The notes below the pieces were generated by a model, which was given only the letters and a program-made list of their open reading frames with translations, made no database searches and was not told where the DNA came from. The translations under genes were made by a program, and so were the position numbers. 64,000 bases of DNA from Hydrogenophaga sp. (GTDB taxonomy: Bacteria; Pseudomonadota; Gammaproteobacteria; Burkholderiales; Burkholderiaceae_C), in the NCBI GenBank assembly GCA_030682835.1, contig JAUXNG010000075.1, forward strand, positions 86,104 through 150,103, given 5' to 3'. Positions 10,330 to 18,664 of this stretch are shown here, one piece after another (within the stretch, counting starts at the first letter, position 1; every line of letters begins with the position of its first letter).

Positions 10330-11535
10330 TTACACCAACACTTCGACGCAGGCAGGGTGGCCCAGGAAGGCCTGCGGACTCGCGCTGGGGCCGTAGGCGC
10401 CCGACTGGAACACCACCACCAGATCGCCTGGCGCGGCTTCGGGCAATTCCACGCGCTCGGCCAGCACGTCCAGCGGCGTGCACAGCGGCCCGACCACCGA
10501 GACTGTTTCCGTGGGTGCCTCGCCCATGCGGTGACCAATGGCCACAGGATAGTTGCGCCGGATCACCTGTCCGAAATTGCCCGACGCCGCCAGGTGGTGG
10601 TGCATGCCGCCGTCGGTGACCAGGAACACCTGCCCGCGCGAGGTTTTGCGGTCCAGCACGCGGGCCACGTACACACCCGCCTCGCCCACCAGGTAGCGGC
10701 CCAGCTCCAGCACCGCACGGGCCTGACCCCACTGCGCGACCAGACGCGCCTGCACCTGTGCCAGCGCCTCGGTCACCGGCCCGAGGTCGAGCGCGCGCTC
10801 GCCGCCGAAATATGGAATGCCCCAGCCCCCGCCCAGGTTGACCTGACGCACTGGCGCGGGCGCGTGCGCGCCCAGGCGCAACACCAGCTCGCAGGACTGC
10901 AGCAGACCCTGCGCAATCAGGTCGCCCTTGAGGTTCTGGGAACCGGGATACAGGTGGAAGCCCTCGAACTGCAGCCCGGCGGAGCCCATCTCGGCCAGCA
11001 GGGCCGGCACCTGCTCGGCATCGACACCGAAGGGTTTGGCGCCGCCGCCCATGCGCATGCCGGCGCCGCGCAGCTCGAAGTCGGGGTTCACCCGCACGGC
11101 AGCACGGGCTGGCAGGCCCAGGCGCTGGGACGCATCGGCCAGCAGCGCCACCTCGCGGAACGACTCCACGTTGACCAGCACCCCCGCGGCCACCGCCTGC
11201 TGCAGCTCCAGGTCGCGCTTGCCGGGGCCGGCAAAGCTCACGTGAGCGGGATCGGCTCCGGCGTCCAGGGCCACCTTCATCTCGCCGGCAGACGCCACGT
11301 CCAGCCCGTCCACGAGCGGGCGCATGAAGCCCACCAGCGCCGGCATGGGGTTGGCCTTCACCGCGTAGTGCAGGCCAATGCCGGGCGGCAACGCGGCGCG
11401 CACGGCGCGCACACGCTCGGCCAGCAGGCCCCGGTCGTATGCGTAAAACGGCGTCTGCCCGACCCGCTGGGCCAGGCGCGACAGCGGCACGCCGCCCAGC
11501 TGCAGTTCACCCTGGGCAGTTTCAAATGCGTTCAT
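10330..11535 (-). CDS. exosortase A-associated PLP-dependent decarboxylase
   Basis: The 401-residue protein is a fold-III PLP enzyme of the diaminopimelate/ornithine decarboxylase group. HYAVKANP near residue 50 holds the Schiff-base lysine, GGGWGIPYF is the phosphate-binding glycine loop, and GPLCTPLD plus SGAYG form the C-terminal active-site cysteine region. It matches TIGR03099, always found with the XrtA ligase and ACP. The substrate is unknown; an amino acid loaded on the neighbouring ACP is a plausible guess. ATG 11535 was chosen over an upstream extension because it gives the family-like start. It overlaps the acyl-CoA ligase by 14 bases. Confidence 0.88.
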   Translation of the reverse strand: MNAFETAQGELQLGGVPLSRLAQRVGQTPFYAYDRGLLAERVRAVRAALPPGIGLHYAVKANPMPALVGFMRPLVDGLDVASAGEMKVALDAGADPAHVSFAGPGKRDLELQQAVAAGVLVNVESFREVALLADASQRLGLPARAAVRVNPDFELRGAGMRMGGGAKPFGVDAEQVPALLAEMGSAGLQFEGFHLYPGSQNLKGDLIAQGLLQSCELVLRLGAHAPAPVRQVNLGGGWGIPYFGGERALDLGPVTEALAQVQARLVAQWGQARAVLELGRYLVGEAGVYVARVLDRKTSRGQVFLVTDGGMHHHLAASGNFGQVIRRNYPVAIGHRMGEAPTETVSVVGPLCTPLDVLAERVELPEAAPGDLVVVFQSGAYGPSASPQAFLGHPACVEVLV

Positions 11536-13153
11536 GTTCGGCTTTCCATCGCGGGCGATCGAGCTTTCCGTTGGGGTTGCGGGGCAAGGGGTCGCGGGCC
11601 CAGTGCACCACGGCGGGCACCATGTAGGCCGGCAGCAGCGCCCGGCAGTGGGCAAGCAGCGCGGCCGTGTCGGCCGCCGCATCGCCACTGGCCGCGGGCG
11701 ACGGTACCGCCGCCACATGGATCGCCTGGCCCAGCAGCTCGTGGTCGAACCCCACCGCCAGCACCTCCTGCACCAGACCGCTGGCGTACACACCCTCTTC
11801 CACCTCGGTCGGGCTCACGCGGTAACCCGAGGTCTTGATCATCTCGTCGCGCCGGCCCACGAAGTACAGAAAACCCTCGGCATCGCGGCGCACCGTGTCG
11901 CCCGAATACACCGCCCACTCGCCCGTGGCGCCCTTGGCTGGTGCCGCAGGCGGCCAGGGGCGGAACCGCTGCGCGGTTTCCTCGGGGCGGTTCCAGTAGC
12001 CCTGGGCCACCAGCGGGCCGCGGTGCACCAGTTCGCCCGGCTCATCGGGCGCGCACTCGCTGCCGTCCTCGCGCACCACCCGCAGGTCCACATTGGGAAT
12101 GGCGCGGCCCATCGAGTCGGGCCGGCGGTCCACCTCGTCGGGTGGCAGGTAGCTGGAACGGAACGCTTCGGTAAGGCCGTACATGAGAAAGGGCAGCGCA
12201 CCCGGCGCCCTCAGGCGCAACTGATCCAGCGTGGCTCGCGGCAAACGCCCGCCGGTGTTGGCCCAGTAGCGCAGGTGCTGCGCGGCGGGTGCTGGCCAGG
12301 GCAACGCGGCCAGCTGCATGTAGAGCGGCGGCACCGCGGTGAGCCCGGTCACGCGTTCGGCCTCCATGGCGCGCAGCACATCGCGCGGCAGCAGCACATT
12401 GAGCAACACCACGCGCGCCCCAACCAGAAACGCGGTGGTGAGCTGGCTGAAACCGGCGTCGAAGGACAGCGGCAGCGCCGCCAGCAGCACGTCGCCGGCG
12501 TGGTTCTGCAGGTAGGTGGCCACGCTGGTGGCACCGGCGACCAGGTTGCGGTGCGACAGCACCACGCCCTTGGGGCGGCCGGTGCTGCCCGAGGTGTAGA
12601 AGATCGCGGCCACGTCGGTTTCCAGCTGGGGCGGCGCCGCTTCGGCCGGCGTGGCCGACAGGAGCGTTTCCCAGGTGCAGGCGTCGAGGCCACCGGGGTG
12701 GTGCAAGGGCGCTTGGGCGTCGCACAACACGATGTGGCGCAAGTCCGGGCAGTCCGCGAGCACGTCGAGCAAGCTCGGCAGGCGGCTGCGCGAGGTCACC
12801 AGCACCTGCGCGCCCGCGTCCTGCAGGATATGGCCCACCTGCGTTGACTTCAGCACCGGGTTCACCGGCACCAGCACGCCGCCCGCAGCCGTGGCGGCAA
12901 AGCTGGCCACCACGGTTTCCAGGCGCTTTTCCAGGAACACTGCCACGCGTGCGCCTGGCGCCAGCGGCAAGCGCTGCAAGCCGGCCCGGCAACGCCCGAT
13001 CAGGCCTTGCAGCTCATCGTACGACCACTGCTGGCCGTCGTGCGTGAGGGCCATGTGCCCGGGCCAGCACGCTGCCGCGCGCTCGGGCAGCTGGTGCAGC
13101 AAGACGGGTGGAATGCCGTCCGGGTAATGCGGTGCTGAAGACATGCGGGGCAT
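11522..13153 (-). CDS. exosortase A-associated AMP-dependent acyl-CoA/ACP ligase
   Basis: An ANL-superfamily adenylating enzyme of about 543 residues. Signature motifs are FYTSGSTGRPKGVV (ATP loop), MYGLTEAF, SGDTVRRDAEGF and GRRDEMIKTSGYRV, with the C-terminal catalytic lysine in NPNGKLDRP. It fits TIGR03098. It probably activates a carboxylic or amino acid and passes it to CoA or to the divergently encoded carrier protein. ATG 13153 and ATG 13144 are both possible starts, neither with a clear ribosome site. It heads the minus-strand operon that continues into the decarboxylase. Confidence 0.88.
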   Translation of the reverse strand: MPRMSSAPHYPDGIPPVLLHQLPERAAACWPGHMALTHDGQQWSYDELQGLIGRCRAGLQRLPLAPGARVAVFLEKRLETVVASFAATAAGGVLVPVNPVLKSTQVGHILQDAGAQVLVTSRSRLPSLLDVLADCPDLRHIVLCDAQAPLHHPGGLDACTWETLLSATPAEAAPPQLETDVAAIFYTSGSTGRPKGVVLSHRNLVAGATSVATYLQNHAGDVLLAALPLSFDAGFSQLTTAFLVGARVVLLNVLLPRDVLRAMEAERVTGLTAVPPLYMQLAALPWPAPAAQHLRYWANTGGRLPRATLDQLRLRAPGALPFLMYGLTEAFRSSYLPPDEVDRRPDSMGRAIPNVDLRVVREDGSECAPDEPGELVHRGPLVAQGYWNRPEETAQRFRPWPPAAPAKGATGEWAVYSGDTVRRDAEGFLYFVGRRDEMIKTSGYRVSPTEVEEGVYASGLVQEVLAVGFDHELLGQAIHVAAVPSPAASGDAAADTAALLAHCRALLPAYMVPAVVHWARDPLPRNPNGKLDRPRWKAEHERI

Positions 13154-13176
13154 GTTACGGCATCGACTCGACCACA

Positions 13177-13196
13177 CTGCACATGCCGTTGTGCAG
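13177..13196. promoter_or_regulatory. inverted repeat in the ligase/ACP divergent region
   Basis: CTGCACA and TGTGCAG form a perfect 7-base inverted repeat with a 6-base spacer, midway between two divergent genes. It may be an operator. A -10-like TAGAAT for the ACP gene follows at 13209-13214. Confidence 0.35.
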
Positions 13197-13242
13197 CGCC
13201 CACTTCTCTAGAATCCAGGCCATTGCCTCACCGGAACCCGCC

Positions 13243-13503
13243 ATGACCGTCACCGACCACACCCTCCGCGTTCTCGACGAAGCCTTGAACCTGCAGGGCC
13301 GCGCGCTGGCTTTCGATGCGCAGACGCCTTTGCTGGGTGCGCTGCCCGAACTGGATTCCATGGCAGTGCTGGCGCTGATCACCGGGCTGGAGAGCCATTT
13401 CGGCATTGCATTCAGCGACGAGGACCTCAACGGCGCAGCCTTCGCCACGGTCGGCAGCGTGGTGGAACTGGTGGAGCAGGCGCTGGCCGGCCAGAACACG
13501 TGA
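13243..13503 (+). CDS. acyl carrier protein, XrtA-associated
   Basis: This 86-residue carrier protein has ELDSMAVLAL around residues 35-44, where the serine after Asp is the expected 4'-phosphopantetheine attachment site. ATG 13243 is chosen because the longer frame has no ribosome site and adds sequence unlike a carrier protein. It lies divergent to the acyl-CoA ligase and its TGA overlaps the GTG start of the next gene (GTGA), so it is coupled to the hydrolase pair. It is the probable acceptor of the acyl group activated by the ligase. Confidence 0.87.
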   Translation: MTVTDHTLRVLDEALNLQGRALAFDAQTPLLGALPELDSMAVLALITGLESHFGIAFSDEDLNGAAFATVGSVVELVEQALAGQNT

Positions 13504-14393
13504 GCGCATCGGCGCCGGCCCTTTCGCTGCCCCAGGCCTTTTTTCTGCCGGCTGTCCCCGGTACGCGGGCCGGCGGCACACGCTTCTGCCTGTTCCACGC
13601 GCCCGCGGCCGGCGCGGCGCGGGGCGGCGTGCTTTACCTGCACCCCTTTGCAGAAGAACTCAACAACACCCGGCGCCTGGTGGCGCGCCAGGCCCGGGCG
13701 ATGGCGGCGGCCGGCTTCGCGGTGCTGCAGATCGACCTGTTCGGCTGTGGCGACAGCTCAGGGAGCTTCGAAGACGGCCGATGGGACGACTGGCTGGACG
13801 ACGCCCGGCTGGGCTGGCAATGGCTGGCGACACACGCCGGCGGGCCGATGTGGCTCTGGGGCCTGCGAACGGGCGCCTTGCTGGCAGCGGCCCTGGCCGC
13901 AGAGCACAGGCCTTCCGCAGACGGCGCCGAGGTCGGTCTGCTGCTGTGGCAACCCGTTCCCAATGGCCAGCAGGCGCTGCAGCAGTTCCTGCGGCTGCAT
14001 GCCGCCAGCCAGTGGCTGGGCGCGGGATCTGCCGCAACCGAGAGTCCGGCGAAACGGCTGGAACAGGGTGAAGCCGTCGACATTGCGGGCTACACCCTCA
14101 CACCCGACCTCGCCCGCGGCCTGCAGCAGGCGCGCCTGGAACCGCCCCAGACCCCCGGTACGCGACGACTGATCTGGCTGGAAACCTCTACCCAGGCCGA
14201 GCCCACGCTGAGCCCGGCCGCTGAACGGCAGATCGGCGCCTGGCACACCGCTGGCTGGGCGGTGGAGGCCCGGGCCGTGGCAGCGCCCGCCTTCTGGCAA
14301 CAGATCGGCACCGAAGAAGCACCCGATCTGCTCGCGGCCACCCTGGCGGGCTTGACCGCAAGGACGATCCCCCCGCCTGGAGACAAGACGTGA
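13500..14393 (+). CDS. alpha/beta-hydrolase-like protein 2, exosortase A-associated
   Basis: The 297-residue protein has an alpha/beta-hydrolase layout (LYLHPFAEELN near residue 45, LQIDLFGCGDSSG near 80) and fits TIGR03101. The nucleophile-elbow position reads GLRTG instead of GxSxG, so the usual serine is absent. It may therefore be non-catalytic, a binding protein, or use another residue. It starts at GTG 13500 overlapping the ACP stop, and ends overlapping the next hydrolase gene, giving a tightly coupled ACP-hydrolase 2-hydrolase 1 unit. Confidence 0.85.
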   Translation: MSASAPALSLPQAFFLPAVPGTRAGGTRFCLFHAPAAGAARGGVLYLHPFAEELNNTRRLVARQARAMAAAGFAVLQIDLFGCGDSSGSFEDGRWDDWLDDARLGWQWLATHAGGPMWLWGLRTGALLAAALAAEHRPSADGAEVGLLLWQPVPNGQQALQQFLRLHAASQWLGAGSAATESPAKRLEQGEAVDIAGYTLTPDLARGLQQARLEPPQTPGTRRLIWLETSTQAEPTLSPAAERQIGAWHTAGWAVEARAVAAPAFWQQIGTEEAPDLLAATLAGLTARTIPPPGDKT

Positions 14394-15235
14394 TGCCGGT
14401 GGAAGAACGGGCACTGTGGCTCGACCCCGAAGGCTCGCCCATGCTCGGCATCGTGACCCAACCCGCGCCCGGCGCACCGGCCACAGGAACGGCGGTGCTG
14501 ATCGTCGTGGGCGGCGCGCAGTACCGGGTCGGCAGCCACCGTCAGTTCGTGCGACTGGCCCGTGCGCTGGCCGCCAGCGGGCACCTGGCGCTGCGGTTTG
14601 ATCTGCCGAGCATGGGCGACAGCCCGGGTGAGCCGGTCGCGTTCGAGCATGGCAGCCGGCACATTGGCGCCGCCGTGAACGCCGCTGCCGCCCTGCAAGG
14701 CGTGAAGCGTGTGGTGCTGTGGGGGCTGTGCGACGGTGCATCTGCCAGCCTGATCTACGCGGCGTCCACCGCCGACCCCCGACTGGCCGGGCTGGCGCTG
14801 CTGAACCCCTGGGTGCGCTCCGAAGCCAGCCTGGCCCGCACACAGCTGCGCCATTACTACCGCCAGCGCCTGCGCGAGCCCGACTTCTGGCGCAAGCTGC
14901 TGCAGGGCGCGGTCGGCCGCCAGGCGCTGCGCGATCTGATGGCCAACCTGCGCGGCATGCGCCGCCCTGCCCTGCCGCCGCTGGGTTTTCAGGATCACAT
15001 GGCTGCCGGCTGGCAGGCGTTCAGGCGGCCCATCCTGCTGTTGCTGAGCGAGCGAGACCTGACAGCGCAAGAGTTCGTGGAATACGCGAGCACCCACCCG
15101 CGCTGGCACCAGTGGGACCAGCACCCGGGCCTGACGCGGCACCTGCTGACCAGCGCCGACCACACCTGTTCAAGTCCGGCATCCATGCTGGAGAGTGAAA
15201 CGGTTCTCATTAGCTGGTTGAAACGGCTGAGCTGA
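14393..15235 (+). CDS. alpha/beta-hydrolase 1, exosortase A-associated
   Basis: A 280-residue alpha/beta hydrolase of the TIGR03100 type. GGAQYRVGSHRQFV near residue 40 is characteristic, LRFDLPSMGDSPGE follows, and the nucleophile elbow reads LWGLCDGAS, so a cysteine sits at the catalytic position. A likely acid is in SERDLTAQEF and a histidine in SADHTCSS near the C-terminus. ATG 14393 forms a TGATG junction with the upstream stop; GTG 14390 is an alternative. It may release or transfer the acyl product carried by the ACP (inference). Confidence 0.86.
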   Translation: MPVEERALWLDPEGSPMLGIVTQPAPGAPATGTAVLIVVGGAQYRVGSHRQFVRLARALAASGHLALRFDLPSMGDSPGEPVAFEHGSRHIGAAVNAAAALQGVKRVVLWGLCDGASASLIYAASTADPRLAGLALLNPWVRSEASLARTQLRHYYRQRLREPDFWRKLLQGAVGRQALRDLMANLRGMRRPALPPLGFQDHMAAGWQAFRRPILLLLSERDLTAQEFVEYASTHPRWHQWDQHPGLTRHLLTSADHTCSSPASMLESETVLISWLKRLS

Positions 15236-15400
15236 GCCCCGCCCTGCCGCTCGCCCGTCTGCGTTACGGCATCTCGACGGTGGTACCCGTTACATAGAGC
15301 AACAAGTTTGCACCCAAGCGCGACGGACGGCAGTGTCGTGACAGCCGCCGGTGGAGACTTATCGGTAAAAGCTTCTCAAGCCGCCGGGCTCCAGACGTGG

Positions 15401-15426
15401 AAACGCCCCGTCAAAGCGGGGCGTTT
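15401..15426. terminator. bidirectional hairpin terminator between convergent genes
   Basis: AAACGCCCCG, a 6-base loop and CGGGGCGTTT form a perfect 10-base stem between hydrolase 1 (ends 15235) and the PEP-CTERM gene (ends 15494). A/T ends of the stem make it usable on both strands. I see no gene in the rest of the 258-base gap. Confidence 0.6.
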
Positions 15427-15493
15427 GGACATTCTTGCCAGCCTCAGGAAGCTTTTACAGCCTCCTAGGAGATCGGCAAAGGCTGTACCCGAT

Positions 15494-16360
15494 TCAGGAC
15501 TTGCGACGGGTGGCGGCGCCAACACCCATCAGGGCCAGGGCAATCAGGGCCAAAGAACCTGGCTCAGGAACCTCGCCAACCTTGCCGGTCACGGCGCCGG
15601 TGGACGACACCGTCCAGCCCAGCTGGGAAGCAACGCCATTGACGTCATTGAAGGTCACGTCCAGGAACAGATCGCGCATGTTGCCATTGGCGTCCATCAG
15701 CGCATTGGTATTGAACTGAGCATAAGCCGAGCCACCCGTCACATCCAGGAAACCTTGGCCGGCGCCAGCGAAAGTGGACGTGTTATAGGTCGACAGATAG
15801 CTGGTGGTCAAATCGCCAGCCAACACACCGCCAGGAGCAAACACACCGCTCAGATACAGGGATCCGTCGGTAATGCCAGGGTAGATTTCCGAATTCAGCG
15901 AACCCAATGGGCCGAGGGCCGGGTTGTAATCGTCGGAATTCTGGTACAGATTGAAATAACCCCCCACCGAGTAAGCTTGGGCGAGGCAGGTGCCATCGGC
16001 GAAGCAGGCGTTCTCAACCTTTTGGTCCAGCAGATTGCCAAACACGCCGGTCAGATAACCATCAACACCCTTGGTGAAGATGTTGGTGTTCAGGGTGGTG
16101 TTGGTGATCAACGCCACCGAGAAAATACCCGCGGTGTCCACAGAGCCCAGGCCCGTGGCGCCCAGCGATGCGGTGTCACATTCGGCCGTGGTCTGGCAGA
16201 CGAGGCCGTTGGTGGTTGGATAGCCCACGTTGCCGACATCAAAGTTGTCAATCGTGAACTTGTAATCACCAGCCGTGATAACAAAAGCATTAGCTGCGCC
16301 TGCAGCGCCGAGCGACAGTGCAACTGCCGCAATTGCCTGACTAACTTTTGACTTAAACAT
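15494..16360 (-). CDS. PEP-CTERM sorting-domain surface protein
   Basis: The 288-residue precursor has a signal peptide ending in GAANA near residue 25 and a C-terminal sorting tag (about residues 263-288): VPEPGSLALIALALMG followed by ATRRKS. The tag should be cut and processed by exosortase A, encoded at 42679-44307. The mature part is Asn/Thr/Gly-rich with a few Cys and no fold I recognise. ATG 16360 has an AAAGGAG ribosome site 7 bases upstream; the longer frame does not. It is the only PEP-CTERM protein in the window and has a sigma-54-like promoter. Confidence 0.93.
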   Translation of the reverse strand: MFKSKVSQAIAAVALSLGAAGAANAFVITAGDYKFTIDNFDVGNVGYPTTNGLVCQTTAECDTASLGATGLGSVDTAGIFSVALITNTTLNTNIFTKGVDGYLTGVFGNLLDQKVENACFADGTCLAQAYSVGGYFNLYQNSDDYNPALGPLGSLNSEIYPGITDGSLYLSGVFAPGGVLAGDLTTSYLSTYNTSTFAGAGQGFLDVTGGSAYAQFNTNALMDANGNMRDLFLDVTFNDVNGVASQLGWTVSSTGAVTGKVGEVPEPGSLALIALALMGVGAATRRKS

Positions 16361-16412
16361 GGAAAACTCCTTTAGGTGGATGAGGAGGCAAATCGCCTGC
16401 CGAGCTACTTGA

Positions 16413-16428
16413 GGCAGCATCCATGCCA
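16413..16428 (-). promoter_or_regulatory. sigma-54 (-24/-12) promoter of the PEP-CTERM gene
   Basis: The minus strand reads TGGCATGGATGCTGCC, with GG and GC exactly 10 bases apart and close agreement with TGGCACG-N4-TTGCW. It is 53 bases upstream of ATG 16360. Activation by PrsR is the natural inference. Confidence 0.65.
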
Positions 16429-16529
16429 GATGTGCTAAACCGCGCTAAGTGGTTGAAATGCAAGGGCGAATTGATGTATCGAAATGATTCGTCAAATGGG
16501 CTGTAAAGCCCCTCGACAATTCGGCATCA

Positions 16530-17978
16530 TCATCCCGCCATATAAGCAAACTTTCGTTCGTAATCCAAACGTGGTCGCCATTCAAATGCATCAGGTGCCA
16601 CCACCTCAAAACCCAACCCGACCAGGCCTGCCTGCGCCGCGAGAGCGGTGAGGCGCGCGGGCAGAGCAGCGTCTGCCGCGTCGGCAGCTCTTGCCGCTTG
16701 GAGGACAACATGCGCGCCACCGTCGTCCCCGATGCCGAGACGAAACGCACCGGTGAGCTGGTCGGCCAGCTGGCCGTCCAGGTACAGCAACTCTTTCAGG
16801 CATTCGACCGAGGGCATGCCCGGCTGGCGGTCTTTGATGCGGCCCCTGAGGGCCACCATGGGCAGCCACGGCACGGCGGCACCGGCCGCCCGCGCGGCCT
16901 GCTGGGCTTCCGAGGGGCTCAACAGCCGGGCAAGATCCCCGGTGGCGTAGCGTGGCAGGGGAATCACTGCGTGCCGGTCCAGCAGGGTGATGCAGAGTTC
17001 GCCATACCCCTCGCTGTCGGGAGCCACCACCTCCAGGAAGCAGCGCAAAGGGTTGAAGCAGAAGAGTGAAGGCGCAGACATGCCCTGCACCACCCCGCCC
17101 ACGAGCTGGCCCAGGGATGGCTGCTCACGCAGGGCCCGGCGTATGCGAATCGTGTCGCGCGTCTCGAACAGAAGATTCAAGCCCAGCTCGCCCACCCCAT
17201 ACGAGCTGCCCACCAGCCGGGCAGATGGGTTCCCAGGCGCTGCGTCCAGCTCGATCCCCATGTGCGAGGCAATGTGATCGCGCTGGGACTCGACCAGCAC
17301 CTCTTCGCCCACGATCACGCTGGTGTTCAGCGCCGACCAGTCCACGCCGGCCGCTCGTCCCTCGTCCAGCAAGGCCCGCACGAAGAGCGGATCGGTGCAG
17401 ACCAGGGTCTGGGCGAACCGGGGCCCGATGTCACGCAGGATGGAACAGGCCATGTCTTCGCGCACGCTGACGTTGGCCACCGTGACCGCACGCGATGCAA
17501 ACACCACCCCCATGGGCAGGCAATTCACCAGCAAAGTGGGCTTCTCGTCCACGCCGAACACATCCTGAAGCCCCAGATCGATGTCGAACCAGGCGTCTTC
17601 GTGCTGCTCGCGCGCCGTCAGGCGAAACCCGAAGCTGCGCCCGCCGCGCCCAGAACTGGTGAGCACGTCGGCCAGCGCCGCCGCTGGCACCGGCCGCGCC
17701 AGCTCGCCCACCGAAAAGCGCCCAAATGTGCTGGCCTTGGTGAGCACCGGCAAGCGCTGCCATTCGCCCGGCTCAGCGGCCTGCTTCGGGTTCAAGCCCT
17801 GTTCGGCCAGCAATTGCCGATAGGCCGCGCTGTTGAGCGCCGCGGCCCCGGCTGCGCGAGAGGCCCGCTCCCGGGATAGAGAAAGCAGGCGCGAAGGGGC
17901 CATCTTTCGCCCCTGCGCGAGCATCCAGCGCCGCAGGGTGCGCACCGCACCCGCGGGCAGATGCGACAGAAAACTCAT
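16530..17978 (-). CDS. PaaK/CapK-like adenylate-forming enzyme
   Basis: This 482-residue protein has a remote adenylating-enzyme pattern: DVLTSSGRGGRSFGF near residue 105 in place of the ATP loop, GSSYGVGELG near 265, PRYATGDLARLL near 348 and ALRGRIKDR near 382. It resembles phenylacetate-CoA ligase/CapK proteins and also LuxE-like acyl-activating proteins, but the substrate cannot be read from sequence. The start overlaps the stop of the LuxI-like acyltransferase (ATGA), so the two are made together and may act in sequence: acid activation, then acyl transfer. Confidence 0.72.
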   Translation of the reverse strand: MSFLSHLPAGAVRTLRRWMLAQGRKMAPSRLLSLSRERASRAAGAAALNSAAYRQLLAEQGLNPKQAAEPGEWQRLPVLTKASTFGRFSVGELARPVPAAALADVLTSSGRGGRSFGFRLTAREQHEDAWFDIDLGLQDVFGVDEKPTLLVNCLPMGVVFASRAVTVANVSVREDMACSILRDIGPRFAQTLVCTDPLFVRALLDEGRAAGVDWSALNTSVIVGEEVLVESQRDHIASHMGIELDAAPGNPSARLVGSSYGVGELGLNLLFETRDTIRIRRALREQPSLGQLVGGVVQGMSAPSLFCFNPLRCFLEVVAPDSEGYGELCITLLDRHAVIPLPRYATGDLARLLSPSEAQQAARAAGAAVPWLPMVALRGRIKDRQPGMPSVECLKELLYLDGQLADQLTGAFRLGIGDDGGAHVVLQAARAADAADAALPARLTALAAQAGLVGLGFEVVAPDAFEWRPRLDYERKFAYMAG

Positions 17979-18664
17979 CCGTGCACGGGTTCGGCGATAG
18001 AGGAGCGCATCCAGGACAGCAGAGCCGGATTGAACTCGGCCAGGCGCGCTTCAAGTTCGCGCAGGTCGGCCACGTAGGGTGCCACCGGGCCGTAGTAGTC
18101 GGTGGCCGGGCCGATCTGGCGAAATGAGAAGCTCATGCGGGTCAATGCACGGGCCAGCGAACGTTCCATGGCGGCATACCAGTAGCGAATGCCATTGGCC
18201 AGGCTGTACTCATACATCTGGCGGTACAGGCTGAGAAGAATCTGCGGTGAATCGTCCATCAATTCCGTGCGGGTGGGCTGACGGCGGCGGTAATCCTGGC
18301 GCACCATCAGGCGGCTGATTTCGGCTGACTTCGCAGCCGGCGGCAATTCGACCCCGTTGAGCAGCGTCACGCAGTGGTTCTGAAAAGGAAAGGTCTGGAT
18401 CGCGTCTGGCCGCACCAGCCGCACGTAACCAGCCAATTCGGCAGAAGGGTTGAACGACGCAAAATGAGAGGAACTCATGTCGTGCTCGTCGGTCTCAATC
18501 TGCTCGGGGTAATCCTGGCCGTCCAGAAAACCGCATTCATTGCAATACACTTCGTAGCGAAACTGGTAGAGGCTGCGCATCAGGGCAGCATCGCGTCCGG
18601 GTTTGACTTCACGACCCATGAAACAGGTGGAAAACTCTTTCTGTTCAAGCAGTAGTTGGCTCAT
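17975..18664 (-). CDS. exosortase-associated LuxI-like N-acyltransferase
   Basis: A 229-residue protein of the TIGR03694 type. FRYEVYCNECGFLD (about residues 34-47) resembles the conserved N-terminal region of acyl-homoserine lactone synthases; AGYVRLVRP and EISRLMVRQDYRRR follow, as in the LuxI/GNAT fold. The family occurs only in genomes with PEP-CTERM/exosortase systems; its product is unknown. ATG 18664 is preferred over an upstream extension that starts at 18703. It is coupled to the adenylating enzyme by a 4-base overlap. No LuxR-type receptor is present in the window. Confidence 0.83.
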   Translation of the reverse strand: MSQLLLEQKEFSTCFMGREVKPGRDAALMRSLYQFRYEVYCNECGFLDGQDYPEQIETDEHDMSSSHFASFNPSAELAGYVRLVRPDAIQTFPFQNHCVTLLNGVELPPAAKSAEISRLMVRQDYRRRQPTRTELMDDSPQILLSLYRQMYEYSLANGIRYWYAAMERSLARALTRMSFSFRQIGPATDYYGPVAPYVADLRELEARLAEFNPALLSWMRSSIAEPVHG

